From assembly GCF_002252755.1 (NCBI RefSeq), contig NZ_NHOY01000094.1:1-64000 (forward strand): 64,000 bases of DNA, written 5' to 3'. The notes beneath the pieces were generated by a model that worked only from the letters and a program-made list of their open reading frames with translations, ran no database searches and had not been told where the DNA came from. Numbering within the stretch: the first letter of the stretch is position 1; every line of letters begins with the position of its first letter. This DNA comes from Halorubrum sp. Hd13. Its GTDB lineage: Archaea; Halobacteriota; Halobacteria; Halobacteriales; Haloferacaceae. Below are positions 1-9,311 of this stretch, in pieces. The translations under genes were made by a program, and so were the position numbers.

Positions 1-50
1 CATACCTCGCCCGCCTCGCCGGCCGGTCGAATTATCGGATCGTGTAATTT

Positions 51-72
51 GTCCTTTACTCCTAAGTAGGAC
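51..72 (+). promoter_or_regulatory. Possible operator/promoter with inverted repeat upstream of the transducer gene
   Basis: GTCCT at 51-55 is mirrored by AGGAC at 68-72, and CCTA/TAGG form a smaller palindrome at 61-70. The palindrome ends about 26 bases before the ATG at 96, where a haloarchaeal TATA box for a leaderless or short-leader transcript would lie. A regulator bound here would block TBP/TFB. This is inference from position and symmetry only. Confidence 0.3.
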
Positions 73-95
73 AGTTTTCTCCGGGCGAACAACGG

Positions 96-1667
96 ATGTT
101 GAACTCGATCACCACGCGGTACGGCCGACGGGTCGGGGCGGCCGTGCTCTTGACCCTGGCGGCGACGCTGGGCTTCGTCGCGCTCTTCGCGGCCCACGTC
201 GCGACGACCGGCACGGCGGCGGCCGCGACCGCGTCGCTTGTCTCGGTCGGGGTCGTCGTCACGCTGAACCTCGGACTGCTCGGAATCGTACTGATCGGCA
301 ACGTCGCGGTCGAGCTCCGGCGGCTGACGGAGACGGCCGAGGCGGTCGGCCGCGGCGACTTCGACGCCCGCGCCACCTCCGACCGGGGCGACGAGATCGG
401 GCGCCTGTTCGCCGCTTTCGACGACACCCGGCGGTCGCTCCGGGACGCGGTCGCCGAGTCCGAACGCGCCGAGGCGGAGGCGGAGGCGGCCCGCCGGGAG
501 GCGGAGGAGATGTCGGACGAGATCTTGGCGCGCGCCGAGACGATCGGCGGCGCCATGGAACGGGCGGCCGACGGCGACCTCTCGCGGCGGCTCCCCGAGG
601 AGAGCGAGGTCGACGCGATCGAGCGCATCACCGCCGCCTACAACGAGATGACGGGCGGGCTCTCGGAGACCGTCGACGACATCCAGTCGTTCGCGAGCGA
701 CGTGGAGTCGACCAGCGAGGAGATGGCGACGCGCGCCGACGAGGTCGCCGGGATGAACGAGGAGGTGGCCGCCGAGATGCGGGCGCTTGCCGACGAGCTG
801 GACGAGCAGACCGATCGGCTTCGCGAGACGGCCAGGGACACCGACGACTTCTCCGCGACCGTCGAGGAGATCGCGTCGACGACCGACGAGGTGGCGGGCG
901 ACGCGACCGCCGCCGCCGAGCTCGGGACGCGGGGCGAGGAGCGCGCGACCGAGGCGGTCGAGGCGATCGTCGCGATCGGCGACCTGCTGGCGGAGCTGGA
1001 CGACCTCGTGGCCGGGCTCGACGACCGGATGGACGGGGTCGCGGAGACGACCGACGTGATCTCCGACATCGCCGAGCAGACGAACATCCTCGCGCTGAAC
1101 GCCTCGATCGAGGCGTCGCGGGCGGGCGAGGACGGCGACGGGTTCGCGGTCGTCGCCGACGAGGTGAAGGGGCTCGCCGAGGAGACCCGCGAGTCGACGA
1201 CCGAGATCGAGGCGACCATCGGGGAGGTGACCGAGGACGTCTCCGCGGTCGCCGGCGAGATGGACCGGACGATGGGGGAGCTCGACGAGACGACCGCGGC
1301 GGTCCGCGCGGCCGGCGACGCGATCGAGGAGCTCACCGGGACCGTCGAGGACGTGGACGTGGCGATGGGCGACATCGCGCGGGCGACCGACGAGGGCGCG
1401 GAGGGGATCGAGTCCGTCGCGGCGCGCGTCGAGTCGGTCCACGCCTCGGCCACCGACGCCGCGGACCGCGCGCGGTCGCTGGCGGGGACCGCGGACGACA
1501 CCGCCGAGACCGTCGGCGACCTCGCCGAGACGGCGACGGCGCTCTCGGAGCGGACCGCGTCGCTCTCCGAGCGACTCGACCAGTTCGAGACGCGACGGGA
1601 CGCGGGCGCCGGACCGGCGGCCGAGCCGGGCGCCGCCGCCGACTCGGAGGTGACGGCCGATGATTGA
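96..1667 (+). CDS. Htr-type transducer (methyl-accepting chemotaxis protein) paired with an opsin-like protein
   Basis: This 523-residue membrane transducer would relay a signal from a membrane partner to CheA/CheW and so control the flagellar motor. It has two membrane helices (about 12-35 and 44-70) joined by only about ten outside residues, so there is no room for a ligand-binding domain. A HAMP domain follows (about 66-118), then a long methyl-accepting coiled coil with the conserved tip around [16 protein letters not shown] and [15 protein letters not shown]. The plan matches Natronomonas HtrII, the partner of sensory rhodopsin II. Asn58 in TM2, in the string LNLGLL, lines up with the HtrII asparagine that hydrogen-bonds to the rhodopsin. 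The gene overlaps the opsin-like gene by 8 bases, as htr-sop pairs often do. The family call is firm; the stimulus is unknown because the partner cannot bind retinal in the usual way. Confidence 0.9.
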   Translation: MLNSITTRYGRRVGAAVLLTLAATLGFVALFAAHVATTGTAAAATASLVSVGVVVTLNLGLLGIVLIGNVAVELRRLTETAEAVGRGDFDARATSDRGDEIGRLFAAFDDTRRSLRDAVAESERAEAEAEAARREAEEMSDEILARAETIGGAMERAADGDLSRRLPEESEVDAIERITAAYNEMTGGLSETVDDIQSFASDVESTSEEMATRADEVAGMNEEVAAEMRALADELDEQTDRLRETARDTDDFSATVEEIASTTDEVAGDATAAAELGTRGEERATEAVEAIVAIGDLLAELDDLVAGLDDRMDGVAETTDVISDIAEQTNILALNASIEASRAGEDGDGFAVVADEVKGLAEETRESTTEIEATIGEVTEDVSAVAGEMDRTMGELDETTAAVRAAGDAIEELTGTVEDVDVAMGDIARATDEGAEGIESVAARVESVHASATDAADRARSLAGTADDTAETVGDLAETATALSERTASLSERLDQFETRRDAGAGPAAEPGAAADSEVTADD

Positions 1668-2418
1668 GCCGTCCACGGTTCGGTTCGTGTCCGCGGGGAT
1701 CTACGCCGTCTCCGCCGTCGTCCTGCTCGCGCTCGCGCGCCGCAAACCGGCGGCGCTGCGCCGGTACTGTTACCCGTTCGTCGCGGTCGTCGCGACCGCG
1801 GCCGTCGGCGTCGGGCTGTGGGGGGCCGGGATCGGGACGTTCTCGGTCGCGAACGGCACGCTGGAGGGCGGACAGGTGCTCACCGACTACGTGGCGTACC
1901 CGTTCCTGTTCGGGTTCGCGGCGTTCGTGGCGGGGACGAGCCGGCGGTACGTCGGCGCCGTGGTCGCCCTCATCGTCGCGATGCGGGTCGGCTACGACGT
2001 CGCCGAGGTGTTCGAGGGGCCCCTCGCGCTGGCGGGCACCGGAACCATCCTCGTCGGCTACGTCGCGCTGGTCTGGCTCTACTTCGGGCCGATCGCGGGC
2101 GCGGCGTCCCGCCAGCCGCCGGCCCGCGAGCTGTTCTACAAGAAGACCCGGAACCTCGTCCTGTTCGCCTTCGGGGTCCTCATCGCGTGGGCGATGTTCC
2201 AGATCGCCGGGCTGCTCGACGCGTTCACCGGCACGGTGACGCTGGAGTACCTCGACCTGCTCCTGCGCGTCGGCTTCGCGGGCTTCGCGTTCGCGAACGT
2301 GGAGACGCTGGCGGCGGGCGAAGAACCGGAGACGAGCGGCGGCTCGGCGCCGGGCGGCGACGCCGGGGCGGCACCGACCGACTCGGGACCGAACGCGGCG
2401 ACGTCTGGCGCGGACTGA
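1660..2418 (+). CDS. Opsin-like seven-helix protein lacking the retinal Schiff-base lysine
   Basis: This 252-residue protein has seven predicted membrane helices and aligns almost without gaps to sensory rhodopsin II (NpSRII), helped by the strings [20 protein letters not shown] and [10 protein letters not shown]. In helix G the counterion Asp is kept (Asp199), but the retinal-binding lysine is Arg203 (codon CGC at 2266-2268). The only lysines are Lys29, Lys161 and Lys162, all in loops. Other pocket residues are also changed, using NpSRII numbering from memory: Arg72 to Gln, Asp75 to Thr, Trp76 to Asp, Trp171 to Phe, Tyr174 to Leu and Trp178 to Ala. Tyr197 matches the Tyr199 that contacts the transducer. 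The reading frame is intact and overlaps the transducer gene. I infer a non-photochemical opsin relative that still docks on its transducer; the ligand or signal is unknown. The C-terminal 30 residues are low complexity. Confidence 0.85.
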   Translation: MIEPSTVRFVSAGIYAVSAVVLLALARRKPAALRRYCYPFVAVVATAAVGVGLWGAGIGTFSVANGTLEGGQVLTDYVAYPFLFGFAAFVAGTSRRYVGAVVALIVAMRVGYDVAEVFEGPLALAGTGTILVGYVALVWLYFGPIAGAASRQPPARELFYKKTRNLVLFAFGVLIAWAMFQIAGLLDAFTGTVTLEYLDLLLRVGFAGFAFANVETLAAGEEPETSGGSAPGGDAGAAPTDSGPNAATSGAD

Positions 2419-2510
2419 CGTCCCGTCCGGCGCGGATCGGGCGGACTGACGTTCCGTCCAGCGCGGGCCGGGCGGACGGACTTATGTCGCCGCCGCCCGG
2501 ATCGGATCGC

Positions 2511-3128
2511 ATGACCGAGAACGCGGACGGGCTCGACGCCGAGCTCCGGGTGCCGTCCTGCGAGCGCTGTCCGGCGCTCGTCGAGTCGCGGAGTCAGATC
2601 GTTGACGGCGTCGGGCCGACCGACGCCGACCTCCTGTTCGTCGGCGAGGGGCCGGGCGCGAACGAGGACGAGCAAGGGGAGCCGTTCGTCGGGCGGTCGG
2701 GGGACGTGCTCGACGAGGCGCTGCGGGACGCCGGCCTCGCGCGGGCGGACGTCCGGATCACCAACTGCGTCCGGTGTCGCCCCCCCGACAACCGGGATCC
2801 GACGACCGAGGAGCTGGCGAACTGCCGGGGCCACCTCGAGAGCGAGATCGACCGGCTCGACCCCGCGCTGATCGTGACGCTGGGGAAGGTGCCGAGCGAG
2901 CACCTGCTCGACCGGTCGGTGGCGATCACGTCGGAGTCGGGCGACGTCGTCGACGCGCGGATCGCGGGCGCGTCGCGGCGCGTCCTGCTCTCCGTCCACC
3001 CGGCGGCGACGCTGTACGACCGGAGCCAGCGCGACGGCTTCTTCGAGACGATCGCCAGGGCGGGCGAGCTGAGCGGCGCGGGCGGCGCGGACGGCGGGAG
3101 CGGTCAGTCGCGGCTCGGCGAGTACTGA
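2511..3128 (+). CDS. udg: Uracil-DNA glycosylase, family 4 (Fe-S type)
   Basis: This 205-residue enzyme removes uracil from DNA as the first step of base excision repair. Motif 1 appears as GEGPGANEDEQGEPFVGRSG (about 45-64) and the second catalytic motif as SVHPAA near residue 160. Four cysteines placed as in family 4 enzymes (Cys17, Cys20, Cys86, Cys105) would hold a 4Fe-4S cluster. An in-frame ATG lies at 2484, but CTTATG around 2481-2486 sits where a weak TATA box for a leaderless start at 2511 would be, so I chose 2511. It is separated from the opsin gene by 92 bases and is probably expressed independently. A 22-bp tandem repeat follows it. Confidence 0.9.
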   Translation: MTENADGLDAELRVPSCERCPALVESRSQIVDGVGPTDADLLFVGEGPGANEDEQGEPFVGRSGDVLDEALRDAGLARADVRITNCVRCRPPDNRDPTTEELANCRGHLESEIDRLDPALIVTLGKVPSEHLLDRSVAITSESGDVVDARIAGASRRVLLSVHPAATLYDRSQRDGFFETIARAGELSGAGGADGGSGQSRLGEY

Positions 3129-3188
3129 CTCGGCCGCGGGAGCGATTCCGGCGACAGCCGGATCGGCCGAGTTCCCAGATGCTCCGAT

Positions 3189-3270
3189 CGGACGGAGTCG
3201 GCGGGAGAATCGGACGGAGTCGGCGGGAGAATCGGACGGAGTCGGCGGGAGAATCGAACGAATCGGCAGG
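3189..3270. repeat. 22-bp tandem repeat, three perfect copies plus a degenerate fourth
   Basis: Perfect copies lie at 3189-3210, 3211-3232 and 3233-3254, followed by a diverged partial copy. The unit begins CGGACGGAGTCGG and ends GGGAGAAT. It is in the non-coding gap between udg and phnD. It looks like replication-slippage expansion; there is no sign of coding or of a clear hairpin. Confidence 0.9.
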
Positions 3271-3325
3271 ATCTACACAGCAAACATAGAAAACGATTAG
3301 TCGCGCCAGTCAGACACACGCTTGT

Positions 3326-4405
3326 ATGTCCGACAACAGGCGGTCGGCGAACCGGCGTACGTTTATCAAGACAGCGGGCGCGGGCGGTGTCGTCGCGCTC
3401 GCCGGCTGTTCCGGCGGCGGCGGCGACGGTTCCGACGGGAGCGACGGCTCCGACGGAAGCGACGGGTCCGACGGCTCCGACGGGAGCGACGGCGGGACCT
3501 CCGGCGAGACGGACGACGTGCCCTCCGCGCAGTTCATCCTGAACCCGGCCGAGGCCGACGTGGAGATCGAACAGCAGTACCAGCCGATGTTCGAGTACCT
3601 CGAGTCCGAGGTCGAGGTCGAGATCGAGTCCGACCGCGCGGCCAGCTACACCGCGACGCTCCAGGCGATGCGGAACGAGCAGGGCGAGATCGCGGACATC
3701 TCGCCGTCCGCGGTCATCGCGGGCGAGGACATCCTCGACGTCGTCGGGGTCCGGGTCGCGTACGGCGCGGCGCGGTACTTCTCGACGACCACGACGACGC
3801 CCGACAGCGGCATCGAGTCGCTCTCCGACCTCGAAGGCGAGCTGATCTACATGGGCGACATCCTCTCCGTCTCGGGGACGCTCGTCCCCCTCACCATGCT
3901 GCAGAACGCGGGCCTCGACATCGGGAACGCCCCCGACGGCGACGCGAACGACTTCGACGCGGAGTACTCCGACCACACCACGGCGCGAGAGCAGATGGTC
4001 CAGCGCGACGACGTGATGGCGGCGACGACCGGCGCCTTCTCCTCGGCCCCGTACGTCCCGCAGGAGCAGTTCGAGGAGATGTCCCAGGACTTCGTCGACA
4101 TCTCGGCGGAGTACGAGGGCGCCGGCGACGAGATCGAGTCGTCCGGGACGGAGCTCCAGCTGCTCGCGGTGTCCGACCCGATCCCGCGCGCGCCGCTGGC
4201 GACGCGGTCCAGCTGGGACGCCCCGGTCAAGGCCGACATCGAGGAGGCCATCCTGAACGTAACCGAGGACGACCTCAGTCACGGCGACGACTACGACGGC
4301 GAGCCGCTCTGGTTCACCGGCGTCCAGGAGGGTAGCATCGAGGACTACGAGCCGATCCGCGACGTGCTCGACCAGCTCGGTCTCGAGTTCGAAGACCTTT
4401 CGTAA
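3326..4405 (+). CDS. phnD: Phosphonate/phosphate-type ABC transporter substrate-binding lipoprotein
   Basis: This 359-residue PhnD-family receptor binds a phosphonate or related oxyanion outside the cell and hands it to the importer made by the next two genes. The N-terminus has a twin-arginine signal (Arg10-Arg11, RRTFIK) and a lipobox ending at Cys28 (LAGC), so it should be exported folded and anchored by a lipid. A Gly/Ser/Asp spacer of about 30 residues with repeated GSD units follows. The PhnD fold starts near residue 65 (SAQFILNP) and contains the family signature of scanning for ISPSAVIAGEDI. phnC starts 27 bases downstream. The real substrate may be phosphate, phosphite or a phosphonate; no phosphonate-degrading gene is nearby. 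Confidence 0.9.
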   Translation: MSDNRRSANRRTFIKTAGAGGVVALAGCSGGGGDGSDGSDGSDGSDGSDGSDGSDGGTSGETDDVPSAQFILNPAEADVEIEQQYQPMFEYLESEVEVEIESDRAASYTATLQAMRNEQGEIADISPSAVIAGEDILDVVGVRVAYGAARYFSTTTTTPDSGIESLSDLEGELIYMGDILSVSGTLVPLTMLQNAGLDIGNAPDGDANDFDAEYSDHTTAREQMVQRDDVMAATTGAFSSAPYVPQEQFEEMSQDFVDISAEYEGAGDEIESSGTELQLLAVSDPIPRAPLATRSSWDAPVKADIEEAILNVTEDDLSHGDDYDGEPLWFTGVQEGSIEDYEPIRDVLDQLGLEFEDLS

Positions 4406-4432
4406 CCACCTCTCAACCTCTCTTTACACCTA

Positions 4433-5251
4433 ATGAGTCGTATTACAGTCGACGGGGTCACGAAGCGGTTCGGCGACACCGTGGCGCTCGACGACGTCTC
4501 GTTCGAGGTCCCCCAGGGCGAGTTCGTCATCGTGCTCGGCGTCTCCGGGTCCGGGAAGTCGACGCTGCTCCGGTGTATGAACGCGCTCGAAACCCCGACT
4601 GACGGGGAGATCCGCGTCGGCGACGAGCCCGTCAACAGCCCCCGCAACGACATCGCGATGATCTTCCAGCAACACAACATCATCGACCAGATGACCGCGT
4701 ACTCCAACGCGCTCACCGGGTCGCTCAACCGGAACACCTTCCTCGACTCCCTGCTCCAGCGGCAGGGCGAGGCGGACAAGCTCCAAGCGTTGGAGGCGCT
4801 CGACACCGTGGGGCTGCTCGACGAGGCCCAACAGAGCGCGAAGCGCATGTCCGGCGGGCAACAGCAGCGCGTCGGCATCGCCCGAGCGCTGGTACAGGAC
4901 CCGACGATACTGCTGGCCGACGAGCCGGTCGCGAGCCTCGACCCGGGCTCCTCCCAGCAGGTCATGGGGTACCTCCGGACCGCCGCGCGCAAGCGTGACC
5001 TGACGGCCGTCATCAGCCTGCATCAGGTGAACCTCGCCCGGAAGTTCGGCGAGCGGTTCATCGGGCTCCGCGACGGGCGGAAGGTGTTCGACGGCTACCG
5101 CGACGAGTTCGACATGGACGTTATCGACGAGATCTACGGCGACATCGACACGGAAGGCATGTTCGCGCCCGACAGCGATCGGGACGGCGACGACGGGTCG
5201 ATCGACGACGCGTCGTCGAAGCCGGTCTCCGGCGGGGGGATGGGACAGTGA
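4433..5251 (+). CDS. phnC: Phosphonate-type ABC transporter ATP-binding protein
   Basis: This 272-residue ATPase powers the importer. Walker A is GVSGSGKST (36-44), the signature is MSGGQQQR (about residue 140), and Walker B is LLADEPVASLD (about residue 163), with the switch His in ISLHQVN. Length and order of motifs are typical for PhnC; the last 35 residues are an acidic, Ser/Gly-rich tail typical of halophiles. The ATG lies 27 bases after the phnD stop, and the GTG start of phnE overlaps the stop of this gene (GTGA), so the three genes form one operon. Confidence 0.93.
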   Translation: MSRITVDGVTKRFGDTVALDDVSFEVPQGEFVIVLGVSGSGKSTLLRCMNALETPTDGEIRVGDEPVNSPRNDIAMIFQQHNIIDQMTAYSNALTGSLNRNTFLDSLLQRQGEADKLQALEALDTVGLLDEAQQSAKRMSGGQQQRVGIARALVQDPTILLADEPVASLDPGSSQQVMGYLRTAARKRDLTAVISLHQVNLARKFGERFIGLRDGRKVFDGYRDEFDMDVIDEIYGDIDTEGMFAPDSDRDGDDGSIDDASSKPVSGGGMGQ

Positions 5252-6216
5252 GCTACGACGAGTCCGTCCGGGAGCGCTACGAGGCGATCGTCCTCGCTCG
5301 GCGCGTCAAGGCGCTCGTGATGGGCCTCGCGTTCGTCGTGCTCGGCGCGGTGTTCTACTACGCGCTCACCTCCGTCGGCTTCTTCGCGGCCAACATCCCC
5401 ACCTACTTCCCGAACTTCCTCAACGCGCTCCGCGACTTCTTCCCGTTCCTCGCGCCGTCGTTCCCCTTCGTCGACCCGGGCGGCTTCCTCGAGTACTGGA
5501 CGTTCATCAATGAGCGGAACCTCATCTGGGGCGGCATCGGAGGCGACACGCCGCTCCTCGGCGAGGCCGGTATCACGCTCGCGATGGGCTTCGCCGGCAC
5601 CGTCATGGGATTCCCGTTCGCGCTGCTGTTCGGAATCTTAGGCTCCGGCCGCGTGACGCCGTTCCCGTTCAACTTCATCTTCCGCGGGCTCATGTCCTCG
5701 ATCCGCGCCATCCCGGCGCTCGTGTGGGGGCTCATCTACATCCCGCTCGGCGGGATCGGTCCCGTCACCGCGACGCTCGCGATCGCGACCGACACTATCG
5801 GCAACCTCGGGCGGCTCTTCACCGACGAACTGGAGGAGATCGAGGACGGACCGATCGAGGCGATGGAGACGACCGGCGCGAACAAGCCGCAGACGATCAC
5901 CTTCGGGATGCTCTCGCAGGTGACGACGCCGTTCATCGCGTGGACGCTGTACATCTTCGAGATCAACGTCCGGATCGCCGTCTCGCTCGGGATCATCGGC
6001 GGCGGCGGGCTCGGGAACGTGCTCTCCGTCCAGCAGGGGCTGTTCGCGTTCACCAACATGATGGCGACGATCCTCGTCATCCTCGTGCTGATCATCTCCG
6101 TGGAGATCTTCTCTCAGCGGATCCGCTCCGCGCTCCGCGAGGGCGACGAGGCGCAGGGCATCGTGGCGCTGCTGTTGGGCTTCCCGCAGCGGATGGCCGA
6201 GGCGGCGCTGAAGTGA
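5248..6216 (+). CDS. phnE: Phosphonate-type ABC transporter permease
   Basis: This 322-residue inner-membrane permease forms the channel of the importer. About six membrane helices are visible, including VMGLAFVVLGAVFYYAL and a C-terminal ATILVILVLIISVEIF. The cytoplasmic EAA-like loop that contacts PhnC is present around DELEEIEDGPIEAMETTGAN. Translation starts with GTG at 5248, overlapping the TGA of phnC by four bases, which implies coupled translation. PhnE proteins are often 260-300 residues; the extra length is a periplasmic segment between the first two helices. Confidence 0.92.
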   Translation: MSYDESVRERYEAIVLARRVKALVMGLAFVVLGAVFYYALTSVGFFAANIPTYFPNFLNALRDFFPFLAPSFPFVDPGGFLEYWTFINERNLIWGGIGGDTPLLGEAGITLAMGFAGTVMGFPFALLFGILGSGRVTPFPFNFIFRGLMSSIRAIPALVWGLIYIPLGGIGPVTATLAIATDTIGNLGRLFTDELEEIEDGPIEAMETTGANKPQTITFGMLSQVTTPFIAWTLYIFEINVRIAVSLGIIGGGGLGNVLSVQQGLFAFTNMMATILVILVLIISVEIFSQRIRSALREGDEAQGIVALLLGFPQRMAEAALK

Positions 6217-6447
6217 GGGCGCCGCCGGACCGACCGCGGATCGACCGCGTTCGACGCTCCCTGCGCCACGCGCGTCCGCGTCGTCGCGGCATCGCCGCCG
6301 CGCGCGTCCGCGTCGTCGACGACACCGCCGCCATGCGCGCCCGCGTCGTCTGATCCCGCCCGACGCCGGGCCGCCCCGCCCCGCCGCGCCGCCGCGCGCG
6401 ACTGTCACAAGGGAAACCGACTTTTCGATGCCCCTCCCAGTGAGGGT
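6217..6447. other. Intergenic gap with GC-rich direct repeats
   Basis: The gap between phnE and hisH holds two close copies of a block reading CGCGCGTCCGCGTCGTCG (around 6262-6280 and 6299-6317) and a more diverged third near 6335-6350. TTTTCG at about 6421 lies 25-30 bases before the hisH ATG and may be its TATA element. No small gene is apparent. Confidence 0.5.
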
Positions 6448-7161
6448 ATGAGCACCTTCGAGCCGCCCGCGGAGACGCTGGCGGACGTCGTTCTGGTCGA
6501 CTACGGCCTCGGGAACCTCCGGTCGGCGACCCGCGGGCTGGAGCGCGCGGGCGCGTCCGTCGAGATCACCGACGACCCCGAGACGTTCGCGGCCGCCGAC
6601 GGCGTCGTCCTCCCGGGCGTCGGCGCGTTCCGCGAGGGGATGGAGAACGCCGGCCCGCTGCGCGAGGCGCTGACGGACCACGCCGAGGCGGGCCGTCCCC
6701 TGTTCGGCATCTGTCTCGGGATGCAGATGCTCCTGACGACCAGCGAGGAGGCCGACCACGAGGGCGAGGGCGAAGTGACGGGCCTCGATCTGGTCCCCGG
6801 TACCAACGTCCGGTTCGACGTCGACCGCAAGGTCCCGCACATGGGGTGGAACGAGCTCGATGTCGAGCGCGACCACCCGCTCGTCGACGGGGTCGACGGA
6901 TCGGGGTCGGAGACTCCGCAGGCAGACGGACCCACGGGTGGGTCCGTCGACGGCGAGTACGCCTACTTCGTCCACTCGTACTACGCCGAGCCCGACGACC
7001 CGGACGCGGTCGTCGCTACCGCCGACTACGGGGTCGACTTCCCCGCCGTCGTCGCCAACGAGGCGGGCAACGTGTTCGGCACGCAGTTCCACCCCGAGAA
7101 GAGCGGGGAGACGGGGCTCCGGATCCTCCGGAACTTCGTCGAGTACTGCGCGGAGCGGTAG
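6448..7161 (+). CDS. hisH: Imidazole glycerol phosphate synthase, glutaminase subunit
   Basis: HisH releases ammonia from glutamine and passes it to HisF to make imidazole glycerol phosphate and AICAR in histidine synthesis. The class I amidotransferase triad is complete: Cys89 in GICLGMQ, and His215 with Glu217 in FHPEKSG. The protein is 237 residues, longer than the usual 200-215, because of a Gly/Ser/Thr-rich insert around residues 148-168. No other his gene is adjacent; hisE is 23 kb away, so the pathway is scattered as usual in haloarchaea. The next gene starts 8 bases downstream, but its function is unrelated. Confidence 0.93.
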   Translation: MSTFEPPAETLADVVLVDYGLGNLRSATRGLERAGASVEITDDPETFAAADGVVLPGVGAFREGMENAGPLREALTDHAEAGRPLFGICLGMQMLLTTSEEADHEGEGEVTGLDLVPGTNVRFDVDRKVPHMGWNELDVERDHPLVDGVDGSGSETPQADGPTGGSVDGEYAYFVHSYYAEPDDPDAVVATADYGVDFPAVVANEAGNVFGTQFHPEKSGETGLRILRNFVEYCAER

Positions 7162-7169
7162 CGTCGGCG

Positions 7170-9311
7170 ATGGTCGACGACAGCGACTCGGTCCGGATCG
7201 GCGTCGACGTCGGCGGCACGTTCACCGACGTGGCGCTCCTCGTCGGCGACGCCCTCACGACCGCGAAGGTGCCGACGACGACGCCCCAGCACGCCGGCGT
7301 CCTCGACGGGATCCGCGAGGCCTGCGACGCGGCCGAGATCGACCCGGCGGACGTCGACGCCTTCGCGCACGCGACGACGGCCTCGGTCAACGCCCTCTTG
7401 GAGCGCGACGGCGCGCGGACCGCGCTCGTGACGACCGCGGGCTTCCGCGACGTCTTGGAGATCGGCCGCCAGACCCGCCCCTCCCTCTACGACCTGCGCG
7501 CCGAGAAGACGCCCCCGCTCGTCCCTCGCCGACGGCGGTTCGAGGTCGACGAGCGCGCGACGACGGAGGGGACCGAGCGAGCCGTCGACCCCGAGTCGGT
7601 CCGCGACCTCGCCGCGGAGATCTCCGCGAGCGACGCCGAGAGCGTCGCCGTCTCGCTGCTGCACGCGTACGCGCACCCGGAGAACGAGGCCGCGGTCGCG
7701 AGCGTCCTCCGCGGGGAGCTCTCGGTCCCCGTCTCCGCCTCTCACGACGTGCTCCCCGAGTTCCGGGAGTACGAGCGCACGGCGACGACCGTCGCCGACG
7801 CCTACCTGACGCCGGAGCTCGACGACTACCTCGGCCAGGTCGTCGCGGGGGCGCGGGAGCTCGGGCTCCCGGCGCCGCGCGTCATGCGCTCGAACGGCGG
7901 GGTCGCCGACGCGGCGACGGTCCGCGAGAGCGCGGTCACCACGGTCCTCTCCGGACCGGCGGCCGGCGTCGTCGGCGCGGCCGCGGTCGCGGGCGGCGAG
8001 ACGCTCGGCGGAGCGGACGGCGCCACCGGAGCCGCCCCCGCCGCCGTCACCTTCGACATGGGCGGCACGTCGAGCGACGTGAGCCTCGTGCGCGACGGTC
8101 GCGTCGAGCGAACCGCGGAGACGACGGTCGCGGACGTGCCGCTCCGCACGCCGACGGTCGACGTCGAGACGGTCGGCGCGGGCGGCGGATCGATCGCGTG
8201 GACCGACGCCGGCGGCGCGCTCCGCGTCGGGCCGGAGTCCGCGGGCGCCGAGCCCGGGCCGGCCTGCTACGGCAAGGGCGGAACGGAGCCGACGGTCACC
8301 GACGCCGACGTGCTCTTGGGCTACATCGGGCCGGACGCGGCGCTGGGCGGCGACCTCTCGCTCGACGTCGACGCCGCCCGCGAGGCGCTCTCCCGGCTCG
8401 CCGAGGCGGCCGACATCGGCGGCGACGGCGGGTCCGGGGGCGACGGCGAGACCGCGGACGCCCTCGATGCCCCCGCCGCCGCCGCCCGCGGCGTCTACCG
8501 CGTCGCCAACGCGACGATGGCGCGAGCGATCCGGTCGGTGACGGTCGAGCGCGGCCGCGACCCCCGCGACTTCGACCTCGTCGCCTTCGGCGGGGCGGGG
8601 CCGATGCACGCCGCCGCGCTCGCCGACCGGCTCGAGATGGACCGCGTGCTGGTCCCCGGTCCGGCCGGCGTGCTGTCGGCGTACGGGCTGCTCGCGGCCG
8701 ACGAGACCCACGACGCGGCCCGCACGGTCCGGCTGCCGCTGGCCGACGCGACCGCCGTCGACCTCGGCGACGCCTTCGCGGCCCTGACCGACCGCGTCCT
8801 CGACGACGTCTCCGACCCCGCGGCGGCCCGCGTCGACCGCGCGGCCGACTGCCGGTACGCCGGGCAGAGCTTCGAGCTGACCGTCGACGGGGGGAGCGAG
8901 GGCGAAGCCGGAACCGCCGGCGACGCCGGGTCCGCCGTCGACCCCGACGCCCTCGCCGAGCGCTTCGCCGCGGCCCACGAGCGCGCCTACGGCTACCGGC
9001 TCGACGCCGGCGTCGAGGCCGTCACGCTCCGAGTCACGGCCACCGTCGAGGTGGCGGCGCCGACCGTCGCGAGGACGGGCGCGGCCGACGCGGAGCGCGG
9101 CTCCCGCGAGGTCGTCTTCCCCGACGAGGGGACCGTCGCGGCGACCGTGTACGACCGCGACGCGCTGGGGGCCGGGGCGACGCTCGACGGGCCGGCGGTG
9201 CTCGCGGGGACCGAGAGCACGACCGTGGTCCCGCCGGCGTGGGGCGGGCGCGTCCGCCGGGACGGGACGGTGGTGCTCGAGCGGGACGCGGCCGGGGGTG
9301 AGCGGCGATGA
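7170..9311 (+). CDS. hyuA: Hydantoinase/5-oxoprolinase family protein, subunit A
   Basis: This 713-residue protein belongs to the HyuA/OplA family, which uses ATP to open hydantoin or 5-oxoproline rings. The N-terminal phosphate-binding motif DVGGTFTDVAL (about 11-21) starts the ASKHA-like fold, and a second phosphate loop appears as FDMGGTSSDVSL near residue 295. FGGAGPMHA around 475 is the expected C-terminal motif. An ATG with no close upstream alternative was chosen at 7170. The end overlaps the start of hyuB by four bases (ATGA), so A and B are co-translated and likely form a complex. Substrate cannot be told from sequence. Confidence 0.9.
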   Translation: MVDDSDSVRIGVDVGGTFTDVALLVGDALTTAKVPTTTPQHAGVLDGIREACDAAEIDPADVDAFAHATTASVNALLERDGARTALVTTAGFRDVLEIGRQTRPSLYDLRAEKTPPLVPRRRRFEVDERATTEGTERAVDPESVRDLAAEISASDAESVAVSLLHAYAHPENEAAVASVLRGELSVPVSASHDVLPEFREYERTATTVADAYLTPELDDYLGQVVAGARELGLPAPRVMRSNGGVADAATVRESAVTTVLSGPAAGVVGAAAVAGGETLGGADGATGAAPAAVTFDMGGTSSDVSLVRDGRVERTAETTVADVPLRTPTVDVETVGAGGGSIAWTDAGGALRVGPESAGAEPGPACYGKGGTEPTVTDADVLLGYIGPDAALGGDLSLDVDAAREALSRLAEAADIGGDGGSGGDGETADALDAPAAAARGVYRVANATMARAIRSVTVERGRDPRDFDLVAFGGAGPMHAAALADRLEMDRVLVPGPAGVLSAYGLLAADETHDAARTVRLPLADATAVDLGDAFAALTDRVLDDVSDPAAARVDRAADCRYAGQSFELTVDGGSEGEAGTAGDAGSAVDPDALAERFAAAHERAYGYRLDAGVEAVTLRVTATVEVAAPTVARTGAADAERGSREVVFPDEGTVAATVYDRDALGAGATLDGPAVLAGTESTTVVPPAWGGRVRRDGTVVLERDAAGGERR

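Noticed and set aside
2140-2170. Lys161/Lys162 as replacement retinal lysines
   Set aside because: They lie in the cytoplasmic E-F loop (YKKTRN), outside the membrane pocket.
1660-2418. Opsin-like gene as a degraded pseudogene
   Set aside because: The frame is intact, codon use is native, it overlaps the transducer gene, and interface residues are kept while only pocket residues differ; decay would not be so selective.
3326-6216. A full phosphonate-degradation cluster
   Set aside because: Only the importer genes are present; no C-P lyase, phosphonatase or phosphite dehydrogenase is in the window.
6846-9301. Very long frames overlapping hyuA in other phases
   Set aside because: These are Arg/Gly-rich shadows expected from third-position G/C bias; only the frame from 7170 has family motifs.
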